Assembly (NCBI RefSeq): GCF_003063575.1
Contig: NZ_NESC01000002.1
Location: 1-64,000, forward strand
Direction: 5' to 3'
Source: Limnohabitans sp. Jir72
GTDB taxonomy: Bacteria > Pseudomonadota > Gammaproteobacteria > Burkholderiales > Burkholderiaceae_C
DNA: 64,000 bases
Below the pieces are notes generated by a model. The model saw only the letters and a program-made list of their open reading frames with translations. It was not told the origin of the DNA and ran no database searches. Of the stretch, positions 43,754 to 51,178 are shown in pieces. The stretch's first letter is position 1; every line of letters begins with the position of its first letter. The position numbers were made by a program, and so were the translations under genes.

Positions 43754-44862
43754 CCCATCAATTTTTTCAAATCAGGTTCATATTCCACCACCTGTTTCAG
43801 GATACTCTTGTCAAGTTTCACCTTACGTCCAGGAGACATGGAACCTTGTGCTTCCAGGGCCACAGTTGCATATCCGTCCTTGTCAGGAGGGTACATATAC
43901 GCAGCACCGCAATTAGTCACGACCTTGTAAACATCGTGGTAGATCTTGATCCATATTCCGCGCCGTGTAACACCAACAATCTTCAAAATGCGCAATACTG
44001 GTATCGAGGGCCACGTTCCCATCACCCATCCATCTAGACACTTGACGCAATGAGATGCCCCTACGTCTAGTGCGATTTCTTTCAGGCGCTTGGCATACGA
44101 GCCAAGAGACTTTTGCGATTCGTCCACATCGACAGCGTCAGGGCTATCGCCATTACGTTCGCTTGACTCTTCGCTCTCTTCGTCGCGTTCGATTACCCAC
44201 TGGACCAACTGACGCGTGCTCATATCTTCCTTACTCTCGGAGAGCTCTTCCATTCCAGAAAAGTCTGTGCTCTGAGTAATGAGCTGCCAGCGACCGTTGC
44301 CTCGGTAGCGGAGATAGTGGTCCCACGATTCGTTGCGGCCTGGGGCGTCTGTAATTTCGCCGTGGAAAAAATGATGGCGTCTTGGCGTGACATTGCGACC
44401 AGCAAGAGAAACTTGAGCATCAACTTTTGTCAACGCCTTTTCTGTTGCTTCAACATCCCTCAAAAACGGAGCCCTATATATCCTCCCGTTACTTGAAGCC
44501 AGGTTGTCCGCCCAATCCCATTCAATAGCAACCGATGCATCGTCAACCGATAGGAAGTAGCCCGTAGTGTCAAACTCAGGAGCCCAGTAGAAGTACACCC
44601 CACCAAGTCCACGGATATCTATGTGATAGCTGCCATACGAGCCATGGGCCGTGTACCGCTTGTAGAGACGACCGACGTTGTGCAGAAGATCGATCAAAAA
44701 CGTGTCGACATCAACATCGGGCAACTGGGGTTCCTCACCCTTTGCCAATGACTTCAAGATCGTAGGTGCGTCGTCTTTGAATGTTCCAACGATTTCGTCG
44801 CGAACGTAAGCATCGTCGATTAAGTACCGCCGGATCTCTTCAAAGATGAGGTGCTTCTTCAT
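43750..44862 (-). CDS. Large unknown protein of the six-gene operon
   Basis: A 370-residue soluble protein starting at 44862 (MKKHLIFEEIRRYLIDDAYV), preceded by AAGGGG. The N-terminal half is strand-rich with many aromatics (GGVYFYWAPEFDTTGYFLSV, WDHYLRYRGNGRWQLI). An acidic linker follows (ERDEESEESSERNGDSPDAV). The C-terminal domain begins near residue 260 (ASHCVKCLDGWVMGTWPSIP) and contains RRGIWIKIYHDVYKVVTNCG. No family is recognised. It is 4 bp after the upstream gene and overlaps the zinc-ribbon gene. It may be the specificity or sensor component of the cluster; that is inference. Confidence 0.6.
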   Translation of the reverse strand: MKKHLIFEEIRRYLIDDAYVRDEIVGTFKDDAPTILKSLAKGEEPQLPDVDVDTFLIDLLHNVGRLYKRYTAHGSYGSYHIDIRGLGGVYFYWAPEFDTTGYFLSVDDASVAIEWDWADNLASSNGRIYRAPFLRDVEATEKALTKVDAQVSLAGRNVTPRRHHFFHGEITDAPGRNESWDHYLRYRGNGRWQLITQSTDFSGMEELSESKEDMSTRQLVQWVIERDEESEESSERNGDSPDAVDVDESQKSLGSYAKRLKEIALDVGASHCVKCLDGWVMGTWPSIPVLRILKIVGVTRRGIWIKIYHDVYKVVTNCGAAYMYPPDKDGYATVALEAQGSMSPGRKVKLDKSILKQVVEYEPDLKKLMG

Positions 44863-44866
44863 GCGA

Positions 44867-45520
44867 TCACCCCTTACGATTTTTGAATCGCACCGGGATG
44901 ACTGCATTTGCGGCTGCCTTGTTTGCAGCATCGACATCACATGTCAACTCTGCTGCGTAGTAAGTGCTTCCCGGATGCTCTCCTTCGACGATGGTCACGC
45001 CAAGCGTATCGAGCGCATCGCTACCCAAGTTCTGGAAAAACTCGAGCGCAGCACCTTGGGCGGTTCCGTCTCTGGGCAGATGGTCATCCTCCCAGTTCCA
45101 GTTGGGCGGGCTAGAGAACCATTCCTCGACCTCTGGAACAATGCGATCCTCGAACTCATTTGTGGTGAGCGATAGAAGCCAATCCTCGACACCATCCTCT
45201 GGCTCCTCAGGCATTGCCTTGAGCCTGGCCTTCAAGGCAGCCGTCCTCTTTTTAAACGCGCCCGAAGTCTCTCTGATCTCATCCAGCGCAGCCTGAATCT
45301 CATCTCGAACTTCGGTGTAAATGGAGTGAACAGCCCAGGCTAGTGGCTCGCACTCATCCATCGCATCTGCGAGATGCGCAGGGGACTCAGCCCACGATTC
45401 ATACACAGACTCATAAAACTCTGAACGAATCTTCGGCTCCCAATAGTCCGCCATGGTCAGAGTTCCCGAGCTATCCACCTCAAACTCTGCAATTCGCTCC
45501 TCCTCACTTTTTTTCGACAT
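44867..45520 (-). CDS. Unknown helical acidic protein
   Basis: A protein of about 217 residues starting at 45520 (MSKKSEEERIAEFEVDSSGT) after GAGGAG; an upstream in-frame ATG at 45583 would add 21 residues. It is rich in Glu/Asp and helix-forming segments (IYTEVRDEIQAALDEIRETS) and has FFQNLGSDALDTLGVTIVEGEHPG near the end. No known domain is recognised. Spacing of 4 bp to the next gene shows it is in the same operon. Confidence 0.58.
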   Translation of the reverse strand: MSKKSEEERIAEFEVDSSGTLTMADYWEPKIRSEFYESVYESWAESPAHLADAMDECEPLAWAVHSIYTEVRDEIQAALDEIRETSGAFKKRTAALKARLKAMPEEPEDGVEDWLLSLTTNEFEDRIVPEVEEWFSSPPNWNWEDDHLPRDGTAQGAALEFFQNLGSDALDTLGVTIVEGEHPGSTYYAAELTCDVDAANKAAANAVIPVRFKNRKG

Positions 45521-45595
45521 TCGTTGCTCCTCTTTTGAATCGTAGGTGCTGCGGACTTTCTGGATTGGTGTGGCAGCTGTCATGGTTTCCCTAGA

Positions 45596-45880
45596 TTAAG
45601 CGGAAAGAAGCTCATCCAATGAATCAGAGCTCTGCAGGAATTCCCCGATGACACTTTGTATCTCAACCAAACGAGTGCGTTCGATGCACGTGCGCGACTT
45701 GATCCGCTTCTCTTCAGGGTTCTTGGCATTCAGCAATTGCGTCTTAATGACAAGCTCGACCAGCCAGGGTTGAGCCTCAATTGTCTTAATGTTGAGAGTC
45801 TCGATGTACGAATCAGACGCTGACAGGACGCACTCGCCGACAGTGCTCATTGGCCGAATTGTTTCTTGGACGTTGGACAT
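45596..45880 (-). CDS. Small unknown protein, first gene of the six-gene operon
   Basis: A 94-residue protein (MSNVQETIRPMSTVGECVLS) with AGGAG upstream of its ATG at 45880. Middle: QPWLVELVIKTQLLNAKNPE; the end is helical and acidic. No family is recognised. It is about 100 bp downstream of the DUF3293 gene. That spacer contains a GGGGG/CCCCC inverted repeat but no clear terminator, so co-transcription with DUF3293 and its leader RNA is possible. Confidence 0.58.
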   Translation of the reverse strand: MSNVQETIRPMSTVGECVLSASDSYIETLNIKTIEAQPWLVELVIKTQLLNAKNPEEKRIKSRTCIERTRLVEIQSVIGEFLQSSDSLDELLSA

Positions 45881-45981
45881 TAATTTCTCCTATTTAGCCG
45901 CTTTGACGAGGTGTCGGGGGCGGCAATCTGGATCAAATCCCCCCGGACTGCATGTTTGATGAGGCAGCCCAACTCATATCT

Positions 45982-46410
45982 TTATCTCAGCAGGATCAAC
46001 TGAGGCGTCCCATCAGAACCACTCCAGACGATCGCGTTTTGCTCAAGACGAGCGCCCAAGGTTTTCGCAGCCTCCAGCGTCAGGCCAAACACCAAATAAC
46101 TTGGCTCACCCGGCCATTGGTTCGAAGGGTGTTGGCCAATGCCAGCCACAAACTCTAGGCTGCGTGATGCAAGCTCTTTTGCCAGTGCTATTTGTCTTTC
46201 TCCATTGGCTTCATCAGTCAGCTCTTGGCTGAAAGGATTGCAAGCCGTTAGGAAGGCGCTGCACTCAACCCGATGCCTCTTATGCGCTACAAGCAAGTCA
46301 CTACTGACTTTGCCAACCTGAAGCGTGAAAGGGATTCCCTCCAGTACACGGAACTCGGTCTCCGTGTAGGCCTGGATGAGGTCGGGATGAATATCAGACG
46401 CAGAAAACAA
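45982..46410 (-). CDS. DUF3293 protein
   Basis: A conserved protein of unknown role. The family pattern is clear: LIQAYTETEFRV, then AFLTACNPFSQELTDEANGE, SNQWPGEPSYLVFGLTLEAA and QNAIVWSGSDGTPQLILLR at the C-terminus. The open frame extends back to an ATG at 46530, but its first 40 codons overlay a highly structured RNA and do not resemble the family. The in-frame TTG at 46410 gives a normal-sized protein of 142 residues and has GGAGG five bases upstream. Its expression should be governed by the leader RNA described separately. Confidence 0.75.
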   Translation of the reverse strand: MFSASDIHPDLIQAYTETEFRVLEGIPFTLQVGKVSSDLLVAHKRHRVECSAFLTACNPFSQELTDEANGERQIALAKELASRSLEFVAGIGQHPSNQWPGEPSYLVFGLTLEAAKTLGARLEQNAIVWSGSDGTPQLILLR

Positions 46411-46541
46411 AAAACCCTCCGTTCTAGGAGGGTCGACGCTGTTGCCCGGTTGGTTGCTTCCTAAGAAGCCACATCCGCTTTCGCGATCCACCTTGCCCGG
46501 GTAGGCAGGTTGGCGTGGGCGTCGACCCATCTCTAAATGTT
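46409..46541 (-). ncRNA. Structured leader RNA with riboswitch-like switch upstream of DUF3293
   Basis: On the minus strand a perfect 10-bp stem P1, GGGTCGACGC (46528-46519) with GCGTCGACCC (46439-46430), closes a multi-branch domain. Inside are hairpin A (CCTGCC 46509-46504 with GGCAAGG 46497-46491, one bulge), a helix closed by a GAAA tetraloop (46487-46473), and hairpin C (GCTTC/GAAGC with loop TTAG, 46469-46456). CCGGG at 46449-46445 can pair with CCCGG in loop A, forming a pseudoknot. A final hairpin CCCTCC/GGAGGG (46432-46415) plus six T's is a terminator whose 3' arm is also the ribosome-binding site. The CCC at 46432-46430 is shared with P1, so the two folds exclude each other. No known riboswitch class is recognised. 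Confidence 0.7.
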
Positions 46542-46547
46542 GCCACT

Positions 46548-46576
46548 ATTGTAGCAACGTATTTTTACCTTGAAAA
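46548..46576 (-). promoter_or_regulatory. Promoter of the DUF3293 leader RNA
   Basis: On the minus strand TTTTCA (46576-46571) and TACAAT (46553-46548) are separated by 17 bp, predicting a start near 46541, about 13 bases before stem P1. An inverted repeat GTTGC...GCAAC spans the -10 box and may be an operator. Confidence 0.55.
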
Positions 46577-46630
46577 GCCCCCAAGGCCACTCATTGTGTG
46601 GCCACCAGTTTTGAGCCGGTATACAAATCC

Positions 46631-47155
46631 TCACCCGACGTTCAGCCCCACATCAACAGCAAGCGCCGACTCGAAAAGCTGCCGCATCTCCTCATTCACC
46701 ACGCAAATCCGAACAAGCTCAATGTCATGTTCACCCTTCGCGAACTCTTGCAAACATTTGGCCGTTATCCGTGCAGCTAAGACCGCCGGGAACTTGAACA
46801 TGCCTGTTCCGATGGCTGGCATTGCCAAGGTTTTGATCTTGTTTTCTCTTGCCACATTCAACATGGAAAAAATGGCAAACGCCATGTACCGCTCCGGCTC
46901 AGTGTTGTTGATGTAGTGAGCAGAGCGAACATGAATGACCCATTTATTGGGCAAATCAAACCCTGGGGTGATTAGCGCGGCCCCAAGTTCCAAGGGTGCA
47001 AATGGCTGGCAGTAATCTTCTAGCTTGTCACCGGCTGCCATGTGGATTGCGCCAGCAACTCCAGAGCCCAATCGAAGATTTGCATTCGCCGAATTCACGA
47101 TGGCCTCTACGTCCGGCTGCTTGACGATATTGCCAATGACAACTTCAATTTTCAT
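46631..47155 (-). CDS. Macro-domain protein
   Basis: A 174-residue stand-alone macro domain, a fold that binds or hydrolyses ADP-ribose derivatives. Key segments are EAIVNSANANLRLGSGVAGA (ADP-ribose loop with Asn24) and MPAIGTGMFKFP (phosphate loop). The start at 47155 (MKIEVVIGNIVKQPDVEAIV) has GGAG; the longer reading overlaps the transglutaminase gene. It starts 4 bp after that gene's stop, so they are co-transcribed. In a defence island it may remove ADP-ribosylation or act on a nucleotide signal, which is inference. Confidence 0.88.
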   Translation of the reverse strand: MKIEVVIGNIVKQPDVEAIVNSANANLRLGSGVAGAIHMAAGDKLEDYCQPFAPLELGAALITPGFDLPNKWVIHVRSAHYINNTEPERYMAFAIFSMLNVARENKIKTLAMPAIGTGMFKFPAVLAARITAKCLQEFAKGEHDIELVRICVVNEEMRQLFESALAVDVGLNVG

Positions 47156-47159
47156 TGGG

Positions 47160-49010
47160 TTACTCCAGGAAATATTGTTGGCGCAGATCTCTCTGCAAGA
47201 CTTTGGTGAACTGATCCCATTCCAAATCATCTTCTCTGCCGCATACAGATCGCCCTCTATTCGCCTCAAAAATTCGTGTGACTTTGACCGTCTTGGCAGA
47301 AGTTTGATAGCTGACGTGGTAACTCAGCGTCTGGGATTTGAAGCTGACGTCTGTCGGAACACGCGTGATGCGAGACTCATCTGGAAGATTCATTTCGATC
47401 ATCTCTTTGTGCGATGAGGATCCACAAATATGAGGAAACTTACTATTGGTTTGGGCTTTAACACTTGCCAAAGTTTGGAACCGTCCTTGTGCCAGACCAA
47501 TCGGTAATGTCAACGCAACAACGCCGGGAAGGTTTGCTACGGGGTCTAATGAGTACTCTGAATTCACGACCCATGCTGCATCCAAGTCCAGCGGGTCGGC
47601 GTGCTGAATTCGACCAGTCCCTGATTCATTGAATCTGGCCAGCATGTTTCCAACCACTTCCTCCTGCGGTTTGTTCTGATTTCTGTATATCTTGGCTCGA
47701 GACAGGAGCTGGAAGTAGCCAAACTGTTCAACTCGAGAGGTTCCTGTGACTCGCCCATCTGGATGTAGGGTCATCTTTGTCGACGTGATGGTCTTATCTT
47801 TCTCCACATCATCAAGTGGCGTTGTGAGCACTTGGCCTGTTGCGGTGATCAGCCCAGGTTTGCCAACATCTCCTTCTGGCAGCAGCCCCATTGGCGTGAA
47901 CCGCGAGGTTGAATCCAAGAACAAGTCGAGCGACGGAACATACGTGATGACATGATCGAATACCGCAGTACTCGGGACCTCCGGAAGTTTGTAGGATTTG
48001 TCTGAATTGATCAGAACCTGCGAGCTTTCAATGCCAACGGCTCGCAGAAGCGCTTCAAGCAAAGTCGCATGGTCTTTGCAGTCACCGTACCGTGCACGAA
48101 GAATACTTCGCGCCGAATGTGGAACATAGCCACCGGATCCCGCAAATACTCCGAGGTAGCGAATATTTCTCGAAACCCATTCATAGAGACGTTTAACCTT
48201 CTCTCGCTCAGTACCTGCATCTCCAACTACTTTACGTGCATGAGCTACTAATTCAGGGGTAGTCGACGCCTTGGGGCGAGCGCGATCATGGTACGCTTTT
48301 GCCACATCAGCGTAGTTCTTGAAGCTACTGGCAGAAAATTGAGGTGCGTAATCAATGTAGCTCACCATGTTCGGCTCTGCTGGGTCTGCACTCGATTGGT
48401 CATACCGAAATACATAGCGTGTCACACCGCTTTTAGTATTTACAGGATCATCGACTCGACCTCCAATCATTCCACGGCCATTGACTTTGATATCCAGCGA
48501 AGACGCGTGTGAAAACCTAACTTCGGCTTGTCCGTACTTCCTATGCGGGGAAAAATACTCTGACCATGTGAAGTTTTTGGGGAAATCTGGGGTGTGCTCA
48601 AACGATTCAACAAGGTAGTAGGTTTTGCTCCCGACTCTGACGTTGGGAAAGATCATGACCTTCACCTTGGACTCGCTGTAGACGCCATTTGAGGTGTCGT
48701 CCTGATCGTCTTGCGTGCGGATGCGATCTGGCGTGACGACGTCTTTTGTTCCGTCAGGATGAATTGTGTAAGCCTTGATCACTCGTACACGCTCGTGTGC
48801 ACTGTTGTAGGTGATCTTCTGCTCTCCAAGTAACGCGATTCCTTGCTCTGTCTCGACTTTATTGACTACTTCCATCCGCTGGCGCACGGTCCAGTCTTTG
48901 TTGACATGAATTTCTACCAGAGACTTTTCAGTCGAAATTGGAGCCACGTATTCGGCCATAGAGCTTGCAACGAATGTGCAAGACACAAAGAACGTTAAAA
49001 ACTTCAGCAT
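47160..49010 (-). CDS. Secreted DUF3857/transglutaminase-like protein
   Basis: A 616-residue exported protein. Signal peptide 1-19 (FLTFFVSCTFVASSMAE), an N-terminal DUF3857 beta-rich domain to about residue 230, then a transglutaminase-like/cysteine-peptidase core with the triad Cys311 (YGDCKDHATLLEALL), His353 (VFDHVITYV) and Asp366 (FLDSTSRFTP). A C-terminal DUF3858-like beta domain follows. Such proteins act in the periplasm; substrates are mostly unknown. It is 1 bp after a small membrane-protein gene and 4 bp before the macro-domain gene. Confidence 0.86.
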   Translation of the reverse strand: MLKFLTFFVSCTFVASSMAEYVAPISTEKSLVEIHVNKDWTVRQRMEVVNKVETEQGIALLGEQKITYNSAHERVRVIKAYTIHPDGTKDVVTPDRIRTQDDQDDTSNGVYSESKVKVMIFPNVRVGSKTYYLVESFEHTPDFPKNFTWSEYFSPHRKYGQAEVRFSHASSLDIKVNGRGMIGGRVDDPVNTKSGVTRYVFRYDQSSADPAEPNMVSYIDYAPQFSASSFKNYADVAKAYHDRARPKASTTPELVAHARKVVGDAGTEREKVKRLYEWVSRNIRYLGVFAGSGGYVPHSARSILRARYGDCKDHATLLEALLRAVGIESSQVLINSDKSYKLPEVPSTAVFDHVITYVPSLDLFLDSTSRFTPMGLLPEGDVGKPGLITATGQVLTTPLDDVEKDKTITSTKMTLHPDGRVTGTSRVEQFGYFQLLSRAKIYRNQNKPQEEVVGNMLARFNESGTGRIQHADPLDLDAAWVVNSEYSLDPVANLPGVVALTLPIGLAQGRFQTLASVKAQTNSKFPHICGSSSHKEMIEMNLPDESRITRVPTDVSFKSQTLSYHVSYQTSAKTVKVTRIFEANRGRSVCGREDDLEWDQFTKVLQRDLRQQYFLE

Positions 49011-49011
49011 T

Positions 49012-49620
49012 TCAATCCCATTGAGTCAGAAACTCGCCCACGATCTTTCGGCTGCGAACTATGGCGTAGCCGTGAACAATGTTTCGTGGGGATTCATATT
49101 GGGGGCCTTTGTAACCCTCACCGTTATTTGACTGGTAGCCGGAGGTCTTGAAGCTCCACATCACGTCCCCAGGCATCATCTTTCTACGCAGCTCTTTCCA
49201 TCCACGATTCAGATGTCCGAAAGGCAAATCTGGAGCCCTTCTCTTGGGATCAACTACTTTTGCTGCCGCTTCGACTTCGTGTGGGTTGACGATCTCAATC
49301 AAGTCCTTCTTCTCACTCGTGAACTTTGGCTCATCGTCTTTGACGTATGTCGAAGCAGGCTTCCCCCTCAATTCGTTGACGAGTACTGCAAATGCAACTG
49401 GCCACGCCACAAATACCAAGGAGCCTGTGGTGATGCTCTTGAAAAATTCACGACGCTTCTCCTGAGGTGACTTGTCTTCTTCAAGTGCGGCTAATGCACT
49501 TTTCACAAAATCGCTGCGCTTGTCCTTATAGAAGAGCTTTACAAGCACTCGGCCAAAAAGAACTAGAACAACGCCGATGGCGAAGTAACAGCCCAACCAA
49601 AACCACAAGTCATAGTTCAT
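49012..49620 (-). CDS. Membrane protein of unknown function
   Basis: A 202-residue protein with a transmembrane segment at residues 5-30 (LWFWLGCYFAIGVVLVLFGR) and a second at about 66-85 (TTGSLVFVAWPVAFAVLVNE). A soluble C-terminal half contains GDVMWSFKTSGYQSNNGEGY. No family is recognised. The 1-bp gap to the transglutaminase gene indicates one transcript, and the domain topology would put the two proteins at the inner membrane and periplasm respectively. Confidence 0.6.
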   Translation of the reverse strand: MNYDLWFWLGCYFAIGVVLVLFGRVLVKLFYKDKRSDFVKSALAALEEDKSPQEKRREFFKSITTGSLVFVAWPVAFAVLVNELRGKPASTYVKDDEPKFTSEKKDLIEIVNPHEVEAAAKVVDPKRRAPDLPFGHLNRGWKELRRKMMPGDVMWSFKTSGYQSNNGEGYKGPQYESPRNIVHGYAIVRSRKIVGEFLTQWD

Positions 49621-49677
49621 TTCTTGGCTCCGCGAATATCAATGATGAGCCTGGCGATGATCAAAAAAATCATTTGC

Positions 49678-50160
49678 TCACCGCCGCCCAAAGGTCGTCA
49701 TCGCATTGATTCGATACCCCTGAGGTGCATCTGGCTCTGCATGGCCGTTGTTCACGATCCGATCTGAGACCAAGATGCCCTTATCAATTTTTAAGAACAA
49801 GTCCATCTCGTATCGACTTGCGTAGCCACCATGTACATATTCAAGTAGTCCACCCATGGGGCAGCGCAGCTCACCTGTGTACCAATGTGCAAACACGCCA
49901 TCCGGGTATTCCGGGAAGATATCCCCAAGCTCGATTTCAGTTGTTCCAGATGCTGTTTCCTTAAAACCTTTGAGCTTCACCAGATACAAGCGCCCATCCT
50001 CAATAGTCCAGGTACCTACATAACCTCGCCAGAGGGCAGTCGAAGGAGCTTGAAGCTTCAATTCTTTGCCAATTGTCTGTAAGTAGTAATGCAGCGGGTC
50101 ATCACACAAGGACAGTTCCTCTCCCTTGTAGATCAATTTTTCTGAAATTTGTGCTGTCAT
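49678..50160 (-). CDS. Unknown protein, divergent from the Zorya operon
   Basis: A 160-residue protein starting at 50160 (MTAQISEKLIYKGEELSLCD). Strand-rich with ALWRGYVGTWTIEDGRLYLV and LGDIFPEYPDGVFAHWYTGE. The pattern recalls a small conserved protein found in many Proteobacteria, but I cannot name it. No signal or membrane segment. It faces the SprT-like gene across the repeat array, which may therefore control both directions. Confidence 0.6.
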   Translation of the reverse strand: MTAQISEKLIYKGEELSLCDDPLHYYLQTIGKELKLQAPSTALWRGYVGTWTIEDGRLYLVKLKGFKETASGTTEIELGDIFPEYPDGVFAHWYTGELRCPMGGLLEYVHGGYASRYEMDLFLKIDKGILVSDRIVNNGHAEPDAPQGYRINAMTTFGRR

Positions 50161-50217
50161 TTCTGCCTCTGCCGATTGGGTTGATGTGTCCAGTGTTCCA
50201 GAAGCGGGGCTCAATAC

Positions 50218-50338
50218 GTGAGCCTGTCAAAGGGCGATTTGAGCCATCCACTGTATAAAAACCCTCCCCCACAGGCTCACGCGATTAGCCTCGGGCTCAC
50301 CACACTTTGAGCCTGACCTATTTCCTAAGTGAGCCTGT
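50218..50338. promoter_or_regulatory. Array of a 10-bp repeat (GTGAGCCTGT) before the Zorya operon
   Basis: GTGAGCCTGT occurs exactly at 50218-50227 and 50329-50338, and inverted (ACAGGCTCAC) at 50271-50280. Degenerate copies lie at 50239-50245, 50293-50300 (inverted) and 50307-50315. A TATAAA box at 50254-50259 sits between the first two exact copies, and the last copy abuts the ATG at 50339. The layout is that of a multi-site operator for a repressor, most likely the WYL protein encoded two genes downstream. Confidence 0.7.
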
Positions 50339-50926
50339 ATGACCAAGTACACCACCCGAGAATCTTGGCTGCTTGCAGCCGTTGACTTACTTCGTCCAAT
50401 ATTTTTGGACAAGAACCATGTCATTCCGCCTGACGTAATGGTTTCTTGTGGTTTTGCTAGTACGGGCACACGCAGCCACCATGTTGGCCAATGCTGGTCA
50501 AAGCGAAGTAGTACCAACGACCAGAATCAAATATTCATCTCCCCCGCCTTGCATGAGCCTGTTGAAGTCCTCGACACGCTTGTGCATGAGCTAGTACATG
50601 CAGTTGACGATTGCCAACACAAGCACGGGAAGGAATTCAAGAAGATTGCCTTGAGCCTCGGAATGAAAGGACCAATGCGCAGTGCGGATGCAGGGCCTGA
50701 ACTCAAAGAGAGACTCACGCAACTGGCTCAAAAGCTGGGGGCCTATCCCCATGGGAAGCTGCAAGTAACGCATCACAAGGCTGTTTCCCGTGCCAGGGCT
50801 CGGGCTAAATGTCCCGAATGTGGCTTCCAGGTCCCCATGTACCGGAAGTTCTTGGCCTACGGCCCACCACTTTGCCCCAAAGACAAGATTGAGATGACGC
50901 CAGTAGGTGACTGGGAGGAATCATGA
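50339..50926 (+). CDS. SprT-like zinc metallopeptidase
   Basis: A 195-residue protein with a SprT/Spartan-type zinc site: LVHELVHAVDDCQHKHGKEF gives His83, Glu84, His87 and a downstream His. A C-terminal zinc-ribbon-like part holds Cys158, Cys161 (CPEC) and Cys179 (PLCPKD). SprT-family proteins cut DNA-bound proteins or have unknown roles. It is the first gene of a + strand unit that continues through the WYL regulator to zorABCD, with an ATGA overlap to the next gene. Its start codon directly follows a copy of the repeat array, so its initiation may be blocked by the bound regulator. Confidence 0.85.
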   Translation: MTKYTTRESWLLAAVDLLRPIFLDKNHVIPPDVMVSCGFASTGTRSHHVGQCWSKRSSTNDQNQIFISPALHEPVEVLDTLVHELVHAVDDCQHKHGKEFKKIALSLGMKGPMRSADAGPELKERLTQLAQKLGAYPHGKLQVTHHKAVSRARARAKCPECGFQVPMYRKFLAYGPPLCPKDKIEMTPVGDWEES

Positions 50927-51159
50927 TCCTAGCCCTTGGTTACGTCTTGGCCATGCTATTGACCCAATTTGGGGCGATTTCCTCTGAGGTCGGCCACTCG
51001 CATTTAAGCCTCAAAGCCAAGCAATCGGAAGTCATCAGAACAGCCCCCGAGACCAACTTCATACTTTATGACTACGGAATTTGGCTTGAACCTAAAAAAT
51101 TGAGTCGTCGCGAACGTTTAGCGCTTGCACTTACCAACCTGGCTGATCCTGGCCAATAA
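50923..51159 (+). CDS. Small membrane-associated protein
   Basis: A 78-residue protein with one hydrophobic N-terminal segment (MILALGYVLAMLLTQFGAIS), either a signal anchor or cleavable signal. The rest is polar and basic (KKLSRRERLALALTNL). No family is recognised. Overlap of ATGA with the SprT-like gene and a 19-bp gap to the WYL regulator place it firmly in the operon. Confidence 0.6.
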   Translation: MILALGYVLAMLLTQFGAISSEVGHSHLSLKAKQSEVIRTAPETNFILYDYGIWLEPKKLSRRERLALALTNLADPGQ

Positions 51160-51178
51160 TTGTCAAAATTGGACGCAT

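Noticed and set aside
46411..46530. 40-codon N-terminal extension of DUF3293 starting at the ATG at 46530
   Set aside because: It overlays the stem P1 and the terminator, does not resemble the family, and contains no conserved segment. The TTG at 46410 has a proper GGAGG.
46409..46541. A retron or 4.5S/SRP RNA as identity of the structured leader
   Set aside because: There is no reverse transcriptase nearby, and the SRP consensus GGAAGCAGCC context is absent. The position directly upstream of DUF3293 with a shared terminator/ribosome-binding-site hairpin fits a cis-acting leader better.
50218..50338. CRISPR array
   Set aside because: Repeats are only 10 bp, occur in both orientations and have irregular spacing; no cas genes are present. 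Operator sites explain them better.
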